Assembly (NCBI GenBank): GCA_009908735.1
Contig: JAAAOR010000073.1
Span: 1-7,437, forward strand
Direction: 5' to 3'
DNA length: 7,437 nucleotides
From: Spirochaetota bacterium
GTDB lineage: Bacteria; Spirochaetota; Spirochaetia; DSM-27196; PWMO01
Positions within the stretch are counted from its first letter, which is position 1. Each line of letters starts with the position of its first letter. This document shows positions 1-4,990 of this stretch, in pieces. The translations under genes were made by a program, and so were the position numbers. The notes beneath the pieces were generated by a model. The model saw nothing but the letters and a program-made list of their open reading frames with translations. It made no database searches and had not been told where the DNA came from.

Positions 1-335
1 AACGCGTTTAGGGGCCATCCCCCCTGACCTGTGGTCTGAACGAGAAAGTCCATGAGCATCTGATCGATGTCGGGGCGCTGCTCACGGTCCACCTTAATGG
101 GCATGAAGTGCTCGTTGAGATAGGCGGCGACATTGGGGTCCGAGAACGCGTCGGCGGCCATCACGTGGCACCAGTGGCAGGTTGCATAGCCCACCGAGAC
201 GAAGAGTATGCGGTCGGTTTCTCGAGCATGGTCGAGAATCTCCTGCGACCACTCCTGCCACCACACGGGATTTTCGCTGTGCTGGCGGAGGTAGGGCGAT
301 ACCGATAGGTCAAGGTTGTTTCTGGTGAATCTCAA
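1..335 (-). CDS. DUF255/YyaL-type thioredoxin-domain protein, N-terminal part (cut by left edge)
   Basis: Reading leftward from a TTG start at 335, 111 codons are visible before the window ends. The N-terminus has the hallmarks of the DUF255 (Thioredox_DsbH, YyaL-like) family: SPYLRQH (residues 13-19), NPVWW (22-26), a thioredoxin-like CHWCHVM motif (53-59; C53 and C56 form the CxxC), KVDREQRPDID (81-91) and TGQGGWPL (102-109). Full-length members usually run to about 600-700 residues, with a six-hairpin glycosidase-like region after the thioredoxin domain, so most of this gene lies outside the window. The biochemical role of the family is poorly defined; a thiol or redox function is inferred from CxxC. 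No signal peptide is visible, so it is probably cytoplasmic. The start is supported by AGGAGG four bases upstream and by the lack of another in-frame start before the conserved block. It is divergent from the NicO-like gene. Confidence 0.93.
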   Translation of the reverse strand, partial: MRFTRNNLDLSVSPYLRQHSENPVWWQEWSQEILDHARETDRILFVSVGYATCHWCHVMAADAFSDPNVAAYLNEHFMPIKVDREQRPDIDQMLMDFLVQTTGQGGWPLNA

Positions 336-339
336 GGTG

Positions 340-345
340 CCTCCT
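340..345 (-). promoter_or_regulatory. Ribosome binding site fixing the TTG start of the DUF255 gene
   Basis: A perfect AGGAGG on the minus strand ends four bases before the TTG at 335. It is the strongest Shine-Dalgarno match in this intergenic region. Because no ATG or GTG lies in frame before the conserved SPYLRQH block, it decides for the TTG start. Confidence 0.7.
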
Positions 346-363
346 GGGCGCTCAATTTGGGCA

Positions 364-379
364 AGCGACTCACGTCGCT
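364..379. promoter_or_regulatory. Inverted repeat AGCGAC-N4-GTCGCT (candidate operator half of a larger array)
   Basis: Perfect 6-bp arms (364-369 and 374-379) are separated by TCAC. The arm core GTCGC recurs at 395-399 and, inverted, at 415-419, in the second inverted repeat about two helical turns away. It sits between two divergent starts, where an operator would be expected. The regulator is unknown. GTCGC is not rare in GC-rich DNA, so chance is possible. Confidence 0.4.
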
Positions 380-385
380 GCCTTC

Positions 386-412
386 TTGAAACCCGTCGCA
401 GGACGATATAGG
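386..412 (+). promoter_or_regulatory. Possible promoter for the NicO-like gene
   Basis: TTGAAA (386-391) matches the -35 consensus at five of six bases. TATAGG (407-412) is a weak -10 at a short 15-base spacing; TAGGCT (409-414) gives a 17-base spacing but a poorer match. The -10 candidates fall in the loop of the inverted repeat at 394-420, which would suit repression. This is the only promoter-like sequence noted in front of the gene, and it is weak. Confidence 0.22.
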
Positions 413-420
413 CTGCGACG
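394..420. promoter_or_regulatory. Perfect 8-bp inverted repeat in the divergent intergenic region
   Basis: CGTCGCAG (394-401) and CTGCGACG (413-420) are exact inverted repeats around an 11-base, AT-richer spacer containing GATATA. Arm centres are 19 bp apart, about two helical turns, as expected for a dimeric regulator; an RNA hairpin in the leader of the NicO-like gene is the alternative. A 7/8 match to the left arm, CGTCGCTG, lies at 373-380, 21 bp upstream. Function is inferred from symmetry and position only. Confidence 0.45.
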
Positions 421-431
421 ACAGCAATCAT

Positions 432-1496
432 GTGGATTCTAACATGAGCTACGAGGGCATCAAAAGATCTTGCGTCCACATCTCCTCTTTCCGACCGGCA
501 GTGCGCATGTTTGCAGCGGCGATCGTGCTCGTGTTTCTCGTCATCATCGCGCAGGCTGCGCCGGCGTCGCCGGCCTCGGAAGTACCGGCCTCGGAAGTAC
601 CGACCCCGAGAGTAGAGGCCGGCTCTGCCGGCCCTGCGCAAACCGCCGGCACCGCGCTGCCCGGACTCGAATCGAGTTTCGGTGGACGGCTCGCGGAAAC
701 CCTCGGCCTGCTTGCGGGCGGCGGAACGGTGCGGCTGTGGCTGCTCACCCTGCTTTATGGTGCCGTCTACGGAACGCTTCAAGCCGTATTTGTCGGTCAC
801 AGGAAGTTGCTGCTGTTGTCGTATTTCCTTGCCGAAGACGCACGGCCGATGCAGGGAATGCTCGCAGGCACGGCGGTTGCGTTCCTGCAGGTCGGCATCG
901 CAGTCGGTGTCGTTTTCCTCGCCCGCTTCGTTCTGGACACGGATGCCGCTACCATGGCCGCGGATACGGTAGCCTGGCTACGGCCCGCAACGGGCGCGCT
1001 CATGGCCGTGCTCGCGGCGGTCCTGCTCGTGCTTCGAGGCATCGAATACCTTCGCACGCGGGAGGACTGGCATGAGGAGAAGCATATCTCCAAGCTGCGA
1101 CCCCTCGACAAACGGATCGACCCCAACAACGAGGATCCGGCGGTGCAGCTTGCCGTGGCTCACGCCCGAAAGCTGCGGCGGAGGCGTCACGCCGAAGCTC
1201 CGTGGCTTCCCGTGGTCATCATTGCGGCCCTTGCGCCGAGTCCGTCTGCCGTGGCGGCAACCTCTTACGCACTCGGGATCGGCTCGCCGGCGGTGGCCCT
1301 CGTTGCGAGCGCGGCCGTCTTCGTAGGCCTTGCAGTGACGCTCATCGCACTTTCGGTGGTTACCATCGTGGTCAAGGAGCGCCTCATTGACGCGCTGGGA
1401 AGCCGCGCTGCTCACTTTACTCATTTCGGAATCGAGGTGGCGGGCGCAGCGGCTATGCTCGTGCTGGGCGGGTTGCTCGTGACCGGAATTCTGTGA
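432..1496 (+). CDS. NicO/RcnA-like multi-pass membrane protein with altered metal-binding motifs
   Basis: A 354-residue membrane protein. A signal-peptide-like or first membrane segment (about 26-42, MFAAAIVLVFLVIIAQA) is followed by an Ala/Pro-rich linker (43-80), membrane segments near 101-117, 126-133, 143-168 and 184-203, a charged loop (207-256), then segments near 258-280, 285-314 and 332-353. Layout and local sequence fit the NicO family (RcnA-type Ni/Co efflux): YGAVYG, GHRKLLLLSYFLA after the first helix, and APSPSAV at the PCPAA position. The family's HxxxPGHxK motif reads Q117-AVFVGHRK; the later helix His is Q153; PCP is P269-S-P271; the central loop has scattered His but no His run. 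Metal export is therefore doubtful. The GTG at 432 gives the longest frame. ATG at 444 and ATG at 507 (just before the hydrophobic core) are alternatives, and none has a good Shine-Dalgarno sequence. Confidence 0.8.
   Translation: MDSNMSYEGIKRSCVHISSFRPAVRMFAAAIVLVFLVIIAQAAPASPASEVPASEVPTPRVEAGSAGPAQTAGTALPGLESSFGGRLAETLGLLAGGGTVRLWLLTLLYGAVYGTLQAVFVGHRKLLLLSYFLAEDARPMQGMLAGTAVAFLQVGIAVGVVFLARFVLDTDAATMAADTVAWLRPATGALMAVLAAVLLVLRGIEYLRTREDWHEEKHISKLRPLDKRIDPNNEDPAVQLAVAHARKLRRRRHAEAPWLPVVIIAALAPSPSAVAATSYALGIGSPAVALVASAAVFVGLAVTLIALSVVTIVVKERLIDALGSRAAHFTHFGIEVAGAAAMLVLGGLLVTGIL
571..600 (+). repeat. Tandem 15-bp repeat (two exact copies) in the NicO-like gene
   Basis: CGGCCTCGGAAGTAC occurs twice head to tail (571-585, 586-600), followed by a degenerate third unit starting CGACCCCGAGAGTA. 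It encodes the pentapeptide repeat ASEVP-ASEVP and then TPRVE, in the Ala/Pro-rich linker after the hydrophobic N-terminal segment. Being a multiple of three, it can change copy number without breaking the frame. Confidence 0.9.
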
Positions 1497-1523
1497 CGTT
1501 CCGGCAGCTCATGCGCTGAACGT
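1496..1523. terminator. Weak hairpin between convergent genes
   Basis: ACGTTC (1496-1501) pairs with GAACGT (1518-1523); inside it AGC (1505-1507) can pair with GCT (1515-1517). It occupies most of the 42-bp gap between the NicO-like stop and the methyltransferase stop, where a shared terminator would lie. There is no U tract on either side, so intrinsic termination is unconvincing. Confidence 0.22.
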
Positions 1524-1538
1524 TCGTCTCGGGTACGG

Positions 1539-2510
1539 TCAGCGCCGCTCCGCGTACACATCGCCGCTGCGCTTTCCCTCGACATGGACAGGGAAGAAAC
1601 TCGCCCGCTCGAGAACGCTCAGAACCTGGTCGCGCTTTTCGGCACCGTGACACTCGACTACGATACGACGGAAACGGCGAAGTACGTCAGCCGCGGCCGG
1701 CGTCCCGGTCACAGTCGACGTCCCGGCCACAGCGGACGTTTCCACGGCGCCCGAGAGAATATCAACCTCGCTTCCCTCAACGTCTACTTTCAAGATGTCG
1801 GCTTCGGCGACGCGTGCGCGGTCGAGGAGGGCGGAGAGGGTGATGGCCGCTACTCGGCGCGGGCGCACCCGGGCCGGGTCGATCCAGGGTCTCGGAAAGG
1901 CTGAGATGTCGGTGGAGGCTACGGTGCCGACGTAGGGGTAGGTGTCGAGGCCGATGGTTCCCTGCGCGCTGCCGGTAGCCGTGGTGCCGGGGGTAGTGCG
2001 CTCGGTTGTGATCCGCAGCGGTGCGGTCACGGCTGCCTCGATGCATGTGACATCGTCGAGCCCGTTCGACTCGATATTCCGGCGGAATAGATCGGCGTTC
2101 TCCGTTAGCGGTTCCGCCGCGACTATGCGGAGACCGGGATTGAATCGCTTCATGAGAAGGGTGTAGTAGCCCTCGTTTGCCCCGAGGTCGAGGATCGTGC
2201 GCGCGTCCTCGCCGGCGAACCCGGCAACGCTCGTGTGTGCCCTGTCGCGGAAGATTTCAAGGAAGGTGTCGAGGGAGGCCGGTGCAAGATCGCTTCGAAG
2301 GATGAGGGTGATGTGCGTGTGCTCCGACCCGGCAGGCCGCTGTGCTGCCTTGGGCGCCTTCAGACGAAGCTCCATATACCGGCCGGGCGCGGGAAGCGGC
2401 CTCCCGCGAAGGAGGTTCTGCCTGTCGCTCTCGATGCGTTCGAGTGCACGATGGTCCGCATCTGAGACCGCGAGCTGGTGGAGGTACTCGAAGTCGAGGT
2501 GTGCAGCCAT
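1539..2510 (-). CDS. FkbM-family SAM-dependent methyltransferase
   Basis: A 323-residue protein with a class I methyltransferase fold. SAM motif I is LDLGANEG (107-114), followed by YYTLL. The motif II region is VAAEPLTENADLFRRNI (130-146), and the FkbM signature is DILKVDVEGSEVDIL (238-252) followed by IVVECHG (283-289). The family O-methylates sugars and other small or glycan-linked substrates; the substrate here cannot be read. The N-terminal 100 residues look helical and are not recognised. Two low-complexity Thr/Ala/Gly/Pro-rich stretches (about 164-206 and 258-276) interrupt the fold; the second contains a tandem DNA repeat. The ATG at 2510 is preferred over an in-frame start at 2564 because GGGAGAAGGAG lies just upstream and the 18 residues it removes are basic and unlike the rest. 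It is convergent with the NicO-like gene and divergent from a small membrane protein. Confidence 0.87.
   Translation of the reverse strand: MAAHLDFEYLHQLAVSDADHRALERIESDRQNLLRGRPLPAPGRYMELRLKAPKAAQRPAGSEHTHITLILRSDLAPASLDTFLEIFRDRAHTSVAGFAGEDARTILDLGANEGYYTLLMKRFNPGLRIVAAEPLTENADLFRRNIESNGLDDVTCIEAAVTAPLRITTERTTPGTTATGSAQGTIGLDTYPYVGTVASTDISAFPRPWIDPARVRPRRVAAITLSALLDRARVAEADILKVDVEGSEVDILSGAVETSAVAGTSTVTGTPAAADVLRRFRRIVVECHGAEKRDQVLSVLERASFFPVHVEGKRSGDVYAERR
1701..1736 (-). repeat. Imperfect tandem 18-bp repeat in the methyltransferase gene
   Basis: Two adjacent 18-bp units (1701-1718 and 1719-1736 on the plus strand) differ at three positions. On the coding strand they encode SAVAGT-STVTGT (residues 259-270). 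They lie between KVDVEGSEVDIL and the VVECHG strand, inside a surface-loop-like insertion. The length keeps the frame. Confidence 0.8.
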
Positions 2511-2513
2511 TGT

Positions 2514-2524
2514 CTCCTTCTCCC
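2514..2524 (-). promoter_or_regulatory. Ribosome binding site deciding the methyltransferase start
   Basis: The minus strand reads GGGAGAAGGAG before ACA-ATG. The GGGAG part ends nine bases from the ATG at 2510, and AAGGAG three bases from it. It supports this ATG over the upstream in-frame start at 2564. Confidence 0.6.
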
Positions 2525-2548
2525 GGCGGCGGACGCTCGGGCCGCGGC

Positions 2549-2555
2549 TATGATA
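2549..2555. promoter_or_regulatory. Possible overlapping divergent -10 elements
   Basis: In a GC-rich 57-bp gap the only AT-rich patch reads TATGAT (2549-2554) on the plus strand and TATCAT (2555-2550) on the minus strand, both close to the -10 consensus. No good -35 lies 16-18 bp upstream in either direction. A plus-strand start from here would begin near 2561, leaving a leader of under ten bases before the ATG at 2568. Confidence 0.25.
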
Positions 2556-2567
2556 CCCTCGCAAATC

Positions 2568-2771
2568 ATGCGAGTGGAACAGATTGTAGAAATCGGCGGT
2601 CTCATCGGATTCACGTTGTCGGGCCTGATGTTCGTTTTATCGGCGCTGCGTACCGGAGACGTGTTCGCGCTGGCCGGAAGCATTATATGGATCCTCTCCT
2701 GCGTCGGATGGATCATAGTGCTCATTCGGATGCATCGGGTTGCCGAGGCGGAGCGGCGAGAGGGCTCATGA
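2568..2771 (+). CDS. Small two-helix membrane protein, function unknown
   Basis: A 67-residue protein starting MRVEQIVEIGG. It has two hydrophobic segments, about 9-27 and 32-53, separated by a short RTGD turn, and a charged tail RMHRVAEAERREGS. This is a helical hairpin with its basic tail probably in the cytoplasm. I do not recognise a family. The reading frame is open further upstream (ATG at 2550, and back to 2478), but that part overlaps the methyltransferase N-terminus and is not membrane-like, so the ATG at 2568 is preferred; ATG 2550 would add six residues. There is no clear Shine-Dalgarno sequence. A real gene is supported by the coherent two-helix pattern and by its fit between a divergent and a convergent neighbour. 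Confidence 0.65.
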   Translation: MRVEQIVEIGGLIGFTLSGLMFVLSALRTGDVFALAGSIIWILSCVGWIIVLIRMHRVAEAERREGS

Positions 2772-2805
2772 CGCCCGCGGCTGGGCCGGAGCCTCTCACA
2801 CAACG

Positions 2806-2824
2806 ACGAGTCTTATGGACTCGT
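2806..2824. terminator. Seven-bp perfect hairpin around the AarF kinase stop codon
   Basis: ACGAGTC (2806-2812) and GACTCGT (2818-2824) are perfect arms around a five-base loop that holds the kinase TAA (2813-2815). It lies where the small membrane protein gene and the kinase gene converge (41-bp gap) and could act on both transcripts. Neither strand has a U run after the stem, so it may be a transcript-end stabiliser rather than an intrinsic terminator. Confidence 0.4.
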
Positions 2825-4495
2825 GCCCCGTTGTCGCCGCTTGTGCCAGCGGAAAAAGTGGACGACGCCGGCAAAGAGAAAGCCTATTCCCATGACGGCG
2901 CCCAGACCGAAACCGACGATGCCGAAGACCGGTATGCCGTATATCTGCGGCTCTATGTCGGCAAGAACAACCAGCGAGGAGCTAACCAGCAGCGCAGAAA
3001 GAACGAGGGCAAACGTCATTCGAAAACCGACGCGATCGTAGGTCTCCGCTATGTCGGCGGCTTGAGGGATGTTGATATTTAGACGCCGGTCCCTGAGCAG
3101 GCGTTTGGTTTCCTGGATTACCGTGGGTGCGTCGGCGAGAGCTTCGTTCCAGTCGAGCGCAGTTTTCAGAGCCCGGTTGCCGGCGCGGTTGGAGGCGATC
3201 TGGTTAATCCAGATCCGTGGCGAAAAATCCCGCAGGTACTTGAGTAATTGAAACTCCGGATCCAACCCGGCCCCGATGGTCTGCATACTGCCCAGGACCT
3301 TCGCCACGTATATCAACCGCGGGGGAAGACGTATTCCGAATCGAACCACGGTTTGAAGCAGATTCATGAAGGCCGACGGAATGTCTATGTATTCGAGCGG
3401 TCGATTCAGGTGCTCTTCAATGTAGTCGTATACGACCGACTCGAAGCGGGCCTCATCTACCTTTCCCTCCGCGTAGCCCATGCGCAGAAGGGAGCGCGAG
3501 ACCAGGCTCGGATCGAGGCGCGAGAGTCCGATCATCATCAGGTTGAGGTTGTCCTGCTCATAGGGGCGAAGCGCGTAGACCATGCCGAAGTCGATGAAGC
3601 AAATTATGTCTCCCTCGAGCACGAGGAAGTTTCCGGGATGCGGGTCGGCATGAAAATAGCCGTTGATGAACAGCTGTGACATGATGAAGTCGGCCGTGCG
3701 CAGGTTGATCCGTTTTTTGTCGAAGCGTTCGCTCGATTTTTCGATGATCTCCGAGACTTTTTGGCCGTGAATGAACTCCTGTACGAGCACGTCGTGTGTC
3801 GTGTACTGGTCGTACACCTCGGGAACCATCACCGTCTCATCTTTTTCATAGTCCGCGGCGAACTTTCTGACGCTCAAAAACTCCTCGACGAAATCGAGCT
3901 CCTTCCGAATTTGAGTCTCGAACTCATCGATGATGTCCTTGGCGCTCAACGTGTCGAAATAGCTTGTGTAGCTGTCAACGAAGTTGGGGAACTGCCGCAT
4001 GATCTGCAGATCTGCTTCGATTTGGTCGTCTATTCCCGGCCGTTTGATTTTTACGGCAACCGGTTTGCCGGTCGGGAGGATGGCCCGATGCACCTGAGCA
4101 AGCGAGGCGGCCCCTTCCGGTTCTTCGTAGAAGTAGAGGAAAAGCTCCTCTGTCGGGTAACCGAGACTCTCCGAGACGAGGCGCTTCGCCTCCTCGGCCG
4201 GAAACGGCGGGACCTCGTCCTGGAGCTTTTTCATCTCGAGAACGACGGACTCAGGTATGATATCGGCGCGGTCACTCAGTATCTGGCCGAGTTTGATAAA
4301 CGTGGGGCCGAGCTCTTCGAGCGCGCGCCGAAGGCGCTGTCCGAAGTTCTCCCGAACGAGACGCGGGGGCCGATATTTGCCCCCGCTACGCGTGAATGGA
4401 ACCGATATGCGGCGCAGCAGGGGCTTTTGGCTTACGAGTTCAGCCAACCCGTACTTTGCTAGTACGGATAAGATTTCCCCGTATCGCGACAGCAC
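2813..4495 (-). CDS. AarF/ABC1/UbiB family atypical kinase
   Basis: A 560-residue ABC1 kinase of normal family length. It shows the KxGQ motif (K68-LGQ71) in the N-terminal extension and an Ala-rich loop reading G128-AAS-LAQVHRA where AAAS is usual. The ATP-binding Lys is K149 in VAVKIKRPG, followed by KELDFVEE (198-205) and VQEFIHG (238-244). The catalytic segment is FHADPHPGN (281-289) and the metal-binding DFG is D302-F-G304. Two C-terminal membrane segments (about 493-512 and 520-547) anchor it, as in UbiB/COQ8. Known members act as ATPases or kinases supporting ubiquinone or other lipid biosynthesis; the target here is unknown. The GTG at 4495 has only a poor GGGGG upstream. The frame is open for 17 more codons up to the stop of the phasin-like gene, so the true start could be slightly upstream. 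It follows the phasin-like gene by 51 bp, probably as one operon. Confidence 0.95.
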   Translation of the reverse strand: MLSRYGEILSVLAKYGLAELVSQKPLLRRISVPFTRSGGKYRPPRLVRENFGQRLRRALEELGPTFIKLGQILSDRADIIPESVVLEMKKLQDEVPPFPAEEAKRLVSESLGYPTEELFLYFYEEPEGAASLAQVHRAILPTGKPVAVKIKRPGIDDQIEADLQIMRQFPNFVDSYTSYFDTLSAKDIIDEFETQIRKELDFVEEFLSVRKFAADYEKDETVMVPEVYDQYTTHDVLVQEFIHGQKVSEIIEKSSERFDKKRINLRTADFIMSQLFINGYFHADPHPGNFLVLEGDIICFIDFGMVYALRPYEQDNLNLMMIGLSRLDPSLVSRSLLRMGYAEGKVDEARFESVVYDYIEEHLNRPLEYIDIPSAFMNLLQTVVRFGIRLPPRLIYVAKVLGSMQTIGAGLDPEFQLLKYLRDFSPRIWINQIASNRAGNRALKTALDWNEALADAPTVIQETKRLLRDRRLNINIPQAADIAETYDRVGFRMTFALVLSALLVSSSLVVLADIEPQIYGIPVFGIVGFGLGAVMGIGFLFAGVVHFFRWHKRRQRGTSP

Positions 4496-4546
4496 CTGCC
4501 CCCGACGCAGCTTTGGTCGAAGGATAGGATTTTCCTCGTTTGTTAC

Positions 4547-4855
4547 TTACTTGGAATCCATTTTCTTCCCAAGCTCATCGATCTTCTTGGAAAGCTTGTC
4601 CATGTCACTCTTACTGGGAATGCCGGCATCCTTCATGTAAGATTCAAGCTTCGCCTCAATGATGTCATCGAGTCGCGTGCGGGTTTCCTCAGACTGGTTC
4701 ACGAGGTCCTCCATGAACTTCTTTCCCTGCTCTTCGTTCATCTGATAGTCCTCGGTGATCTTCTTACCGAACTCCTCGACCTTCTCCTTGGCACGAAGTG
4801 CGAGACCGAGACCTGCGTACAGTCCTTCCTGAAAAGGATTCGTTTCGTTAGCCAT
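4547..4855 (-). CDS. Phasin-like coiled-coil protein
   Basis: A 102-residue, Lys/Glu-rich helical protein. A short apolar N-terminal segment (PFQEGLYAGLGLALRAKEKVEEF, about 7-29) is followed by EDYQMNEEQGKKFMEDLV (35-52), a charged helix (53-77), then GIPSKSDMDKLSKKIDEL (78-95), a C-terminal heptad-like coil. This order matches small phasin-family proteins (PHA-granule-associated/PhaF-like), which often end in a coil introduced by 'IP(T/S)xxD'. A role in polyhydroxyalkanoate granules is not implied, since no PHA synthase is visible; membrane or lipid surface binding is the safer inference. As I recall, such genes often precede ABC1 kinase genes in anaerobes, as here, suggesting a functional pair. 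The ATG at 4855 has AAGGAG ten bases upstream. It is notably richer in Lys and lower in GC than its neighbours. Confidence 0.8.
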   Translation of the reverse strand: MANETNPFQEGLYAGLGLALRAKEKVEEFGKKITEDYQMNEEQGKKFMEDLVNQSEETRTRLDDIIEAKLESYMKDAGIPSKSDMDKLSKKIDELGKKMDSK

Positions 4856-4865
4856 ATTCGTACAT

Positions 4866-4871
4866 CTCCTT
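4866..4871 (-). promoter_or_regulatory. Ribosome binding site of the phasin-like gene
   Basis: AAGGAG on the minus strand, ten bases before the ATG at 4855. It is the clearest Shine-Dalgarno sequence in the operon; the downstream kinase has none as good, which suggests a higher translation rate for the phasin-like protein. Confidence 0.6.
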
Positions 4872-4874
4872 GTT

Positions 4875-4888
4875 GAACGTTTCCGTTC
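4875..4888 (-). promoter_or_regulatory. Small GAAA-loop hairpin just upstream of the phasin-like ribosome binding site
   Basis: On the minus strand GAACG-GAAA-CGTTC forms a perfect 5-bp stem with a GNRA-type tetraloop, ending three bases before AAGGAG. In the leader RNA it could stabilise the 5' end or affect ribosome access. Five-bp stems occur by chance, so this is tentative. Confidence 0.3.
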
Positions 4889-4973
4889 CTTCTATGTTTA
4901 GTGTACTAACTAACCCCGGGGGCCGTCCAGTGCCGGCGGCGTGCGCGATTAGTAGCCACTCTCCCAAGTTATT

Positions 4974-4990
4974 CATATCTTAAAGATATG
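4974..4990. promoter_or_regulatory. Perfect palindrome overlapping the start codon of the secreted-protein gene
   Basis: CATATCTT-A-AAGATATG is an exact 8-bp inverted repeat with a one-base centre; its last three bases are the ATG at 4988. As DNA it fits a compact dimeric operator; as RNA it would fold into a 7-bp stem with a UAA loop that hides the AUG. It is AT-rich against GC-rich surroundings and lies in a 132-bp divergent region, so it could also affect the phasin-like operon on the other strand. Confidence 0.45.

Noticed and set aside
470..1075. Open frame of 201 codons on the plus strand inside the NicO-like gene
   Set aside because: It is in another frame of a gene with coherent membrane segments; its product is Arg/Gly/Pro-rich with no domain pattern, typical of a GC-rich shadow frame.
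2511..2564. Longer N-terminus for the methyltransferase starting at 2564
   Set aside because: It adds 18 Arg-rich residues spanning the ribosome binding site of the ATG at 2510 and crossing the divergent promoter patch.
2342..3082. Open frame of 246 codons on the plus strand across the methyltransferase start, small membrane gene and kinase end
   Set aside because: It overlaps three better-supported genes, and its composition changes along its length with no domain pattern.
3761..4462. Open frame of 233 codons on the plus strand, opposite the AarF kinase
   Set aside because: The kinase on the other strand has all family motifs in order; the opposite frame shows no recognisable pattern and is explained by antisense codon constraints.
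4898..4921. Short palindromes TTAGT-GT-ACTAA and CCCCGGGG upstream of the phasin-like gene
   Set aside because: Arms of five and four bases are expected by chance, and no -35/-10 pair with proper spacing could be assigned around them.
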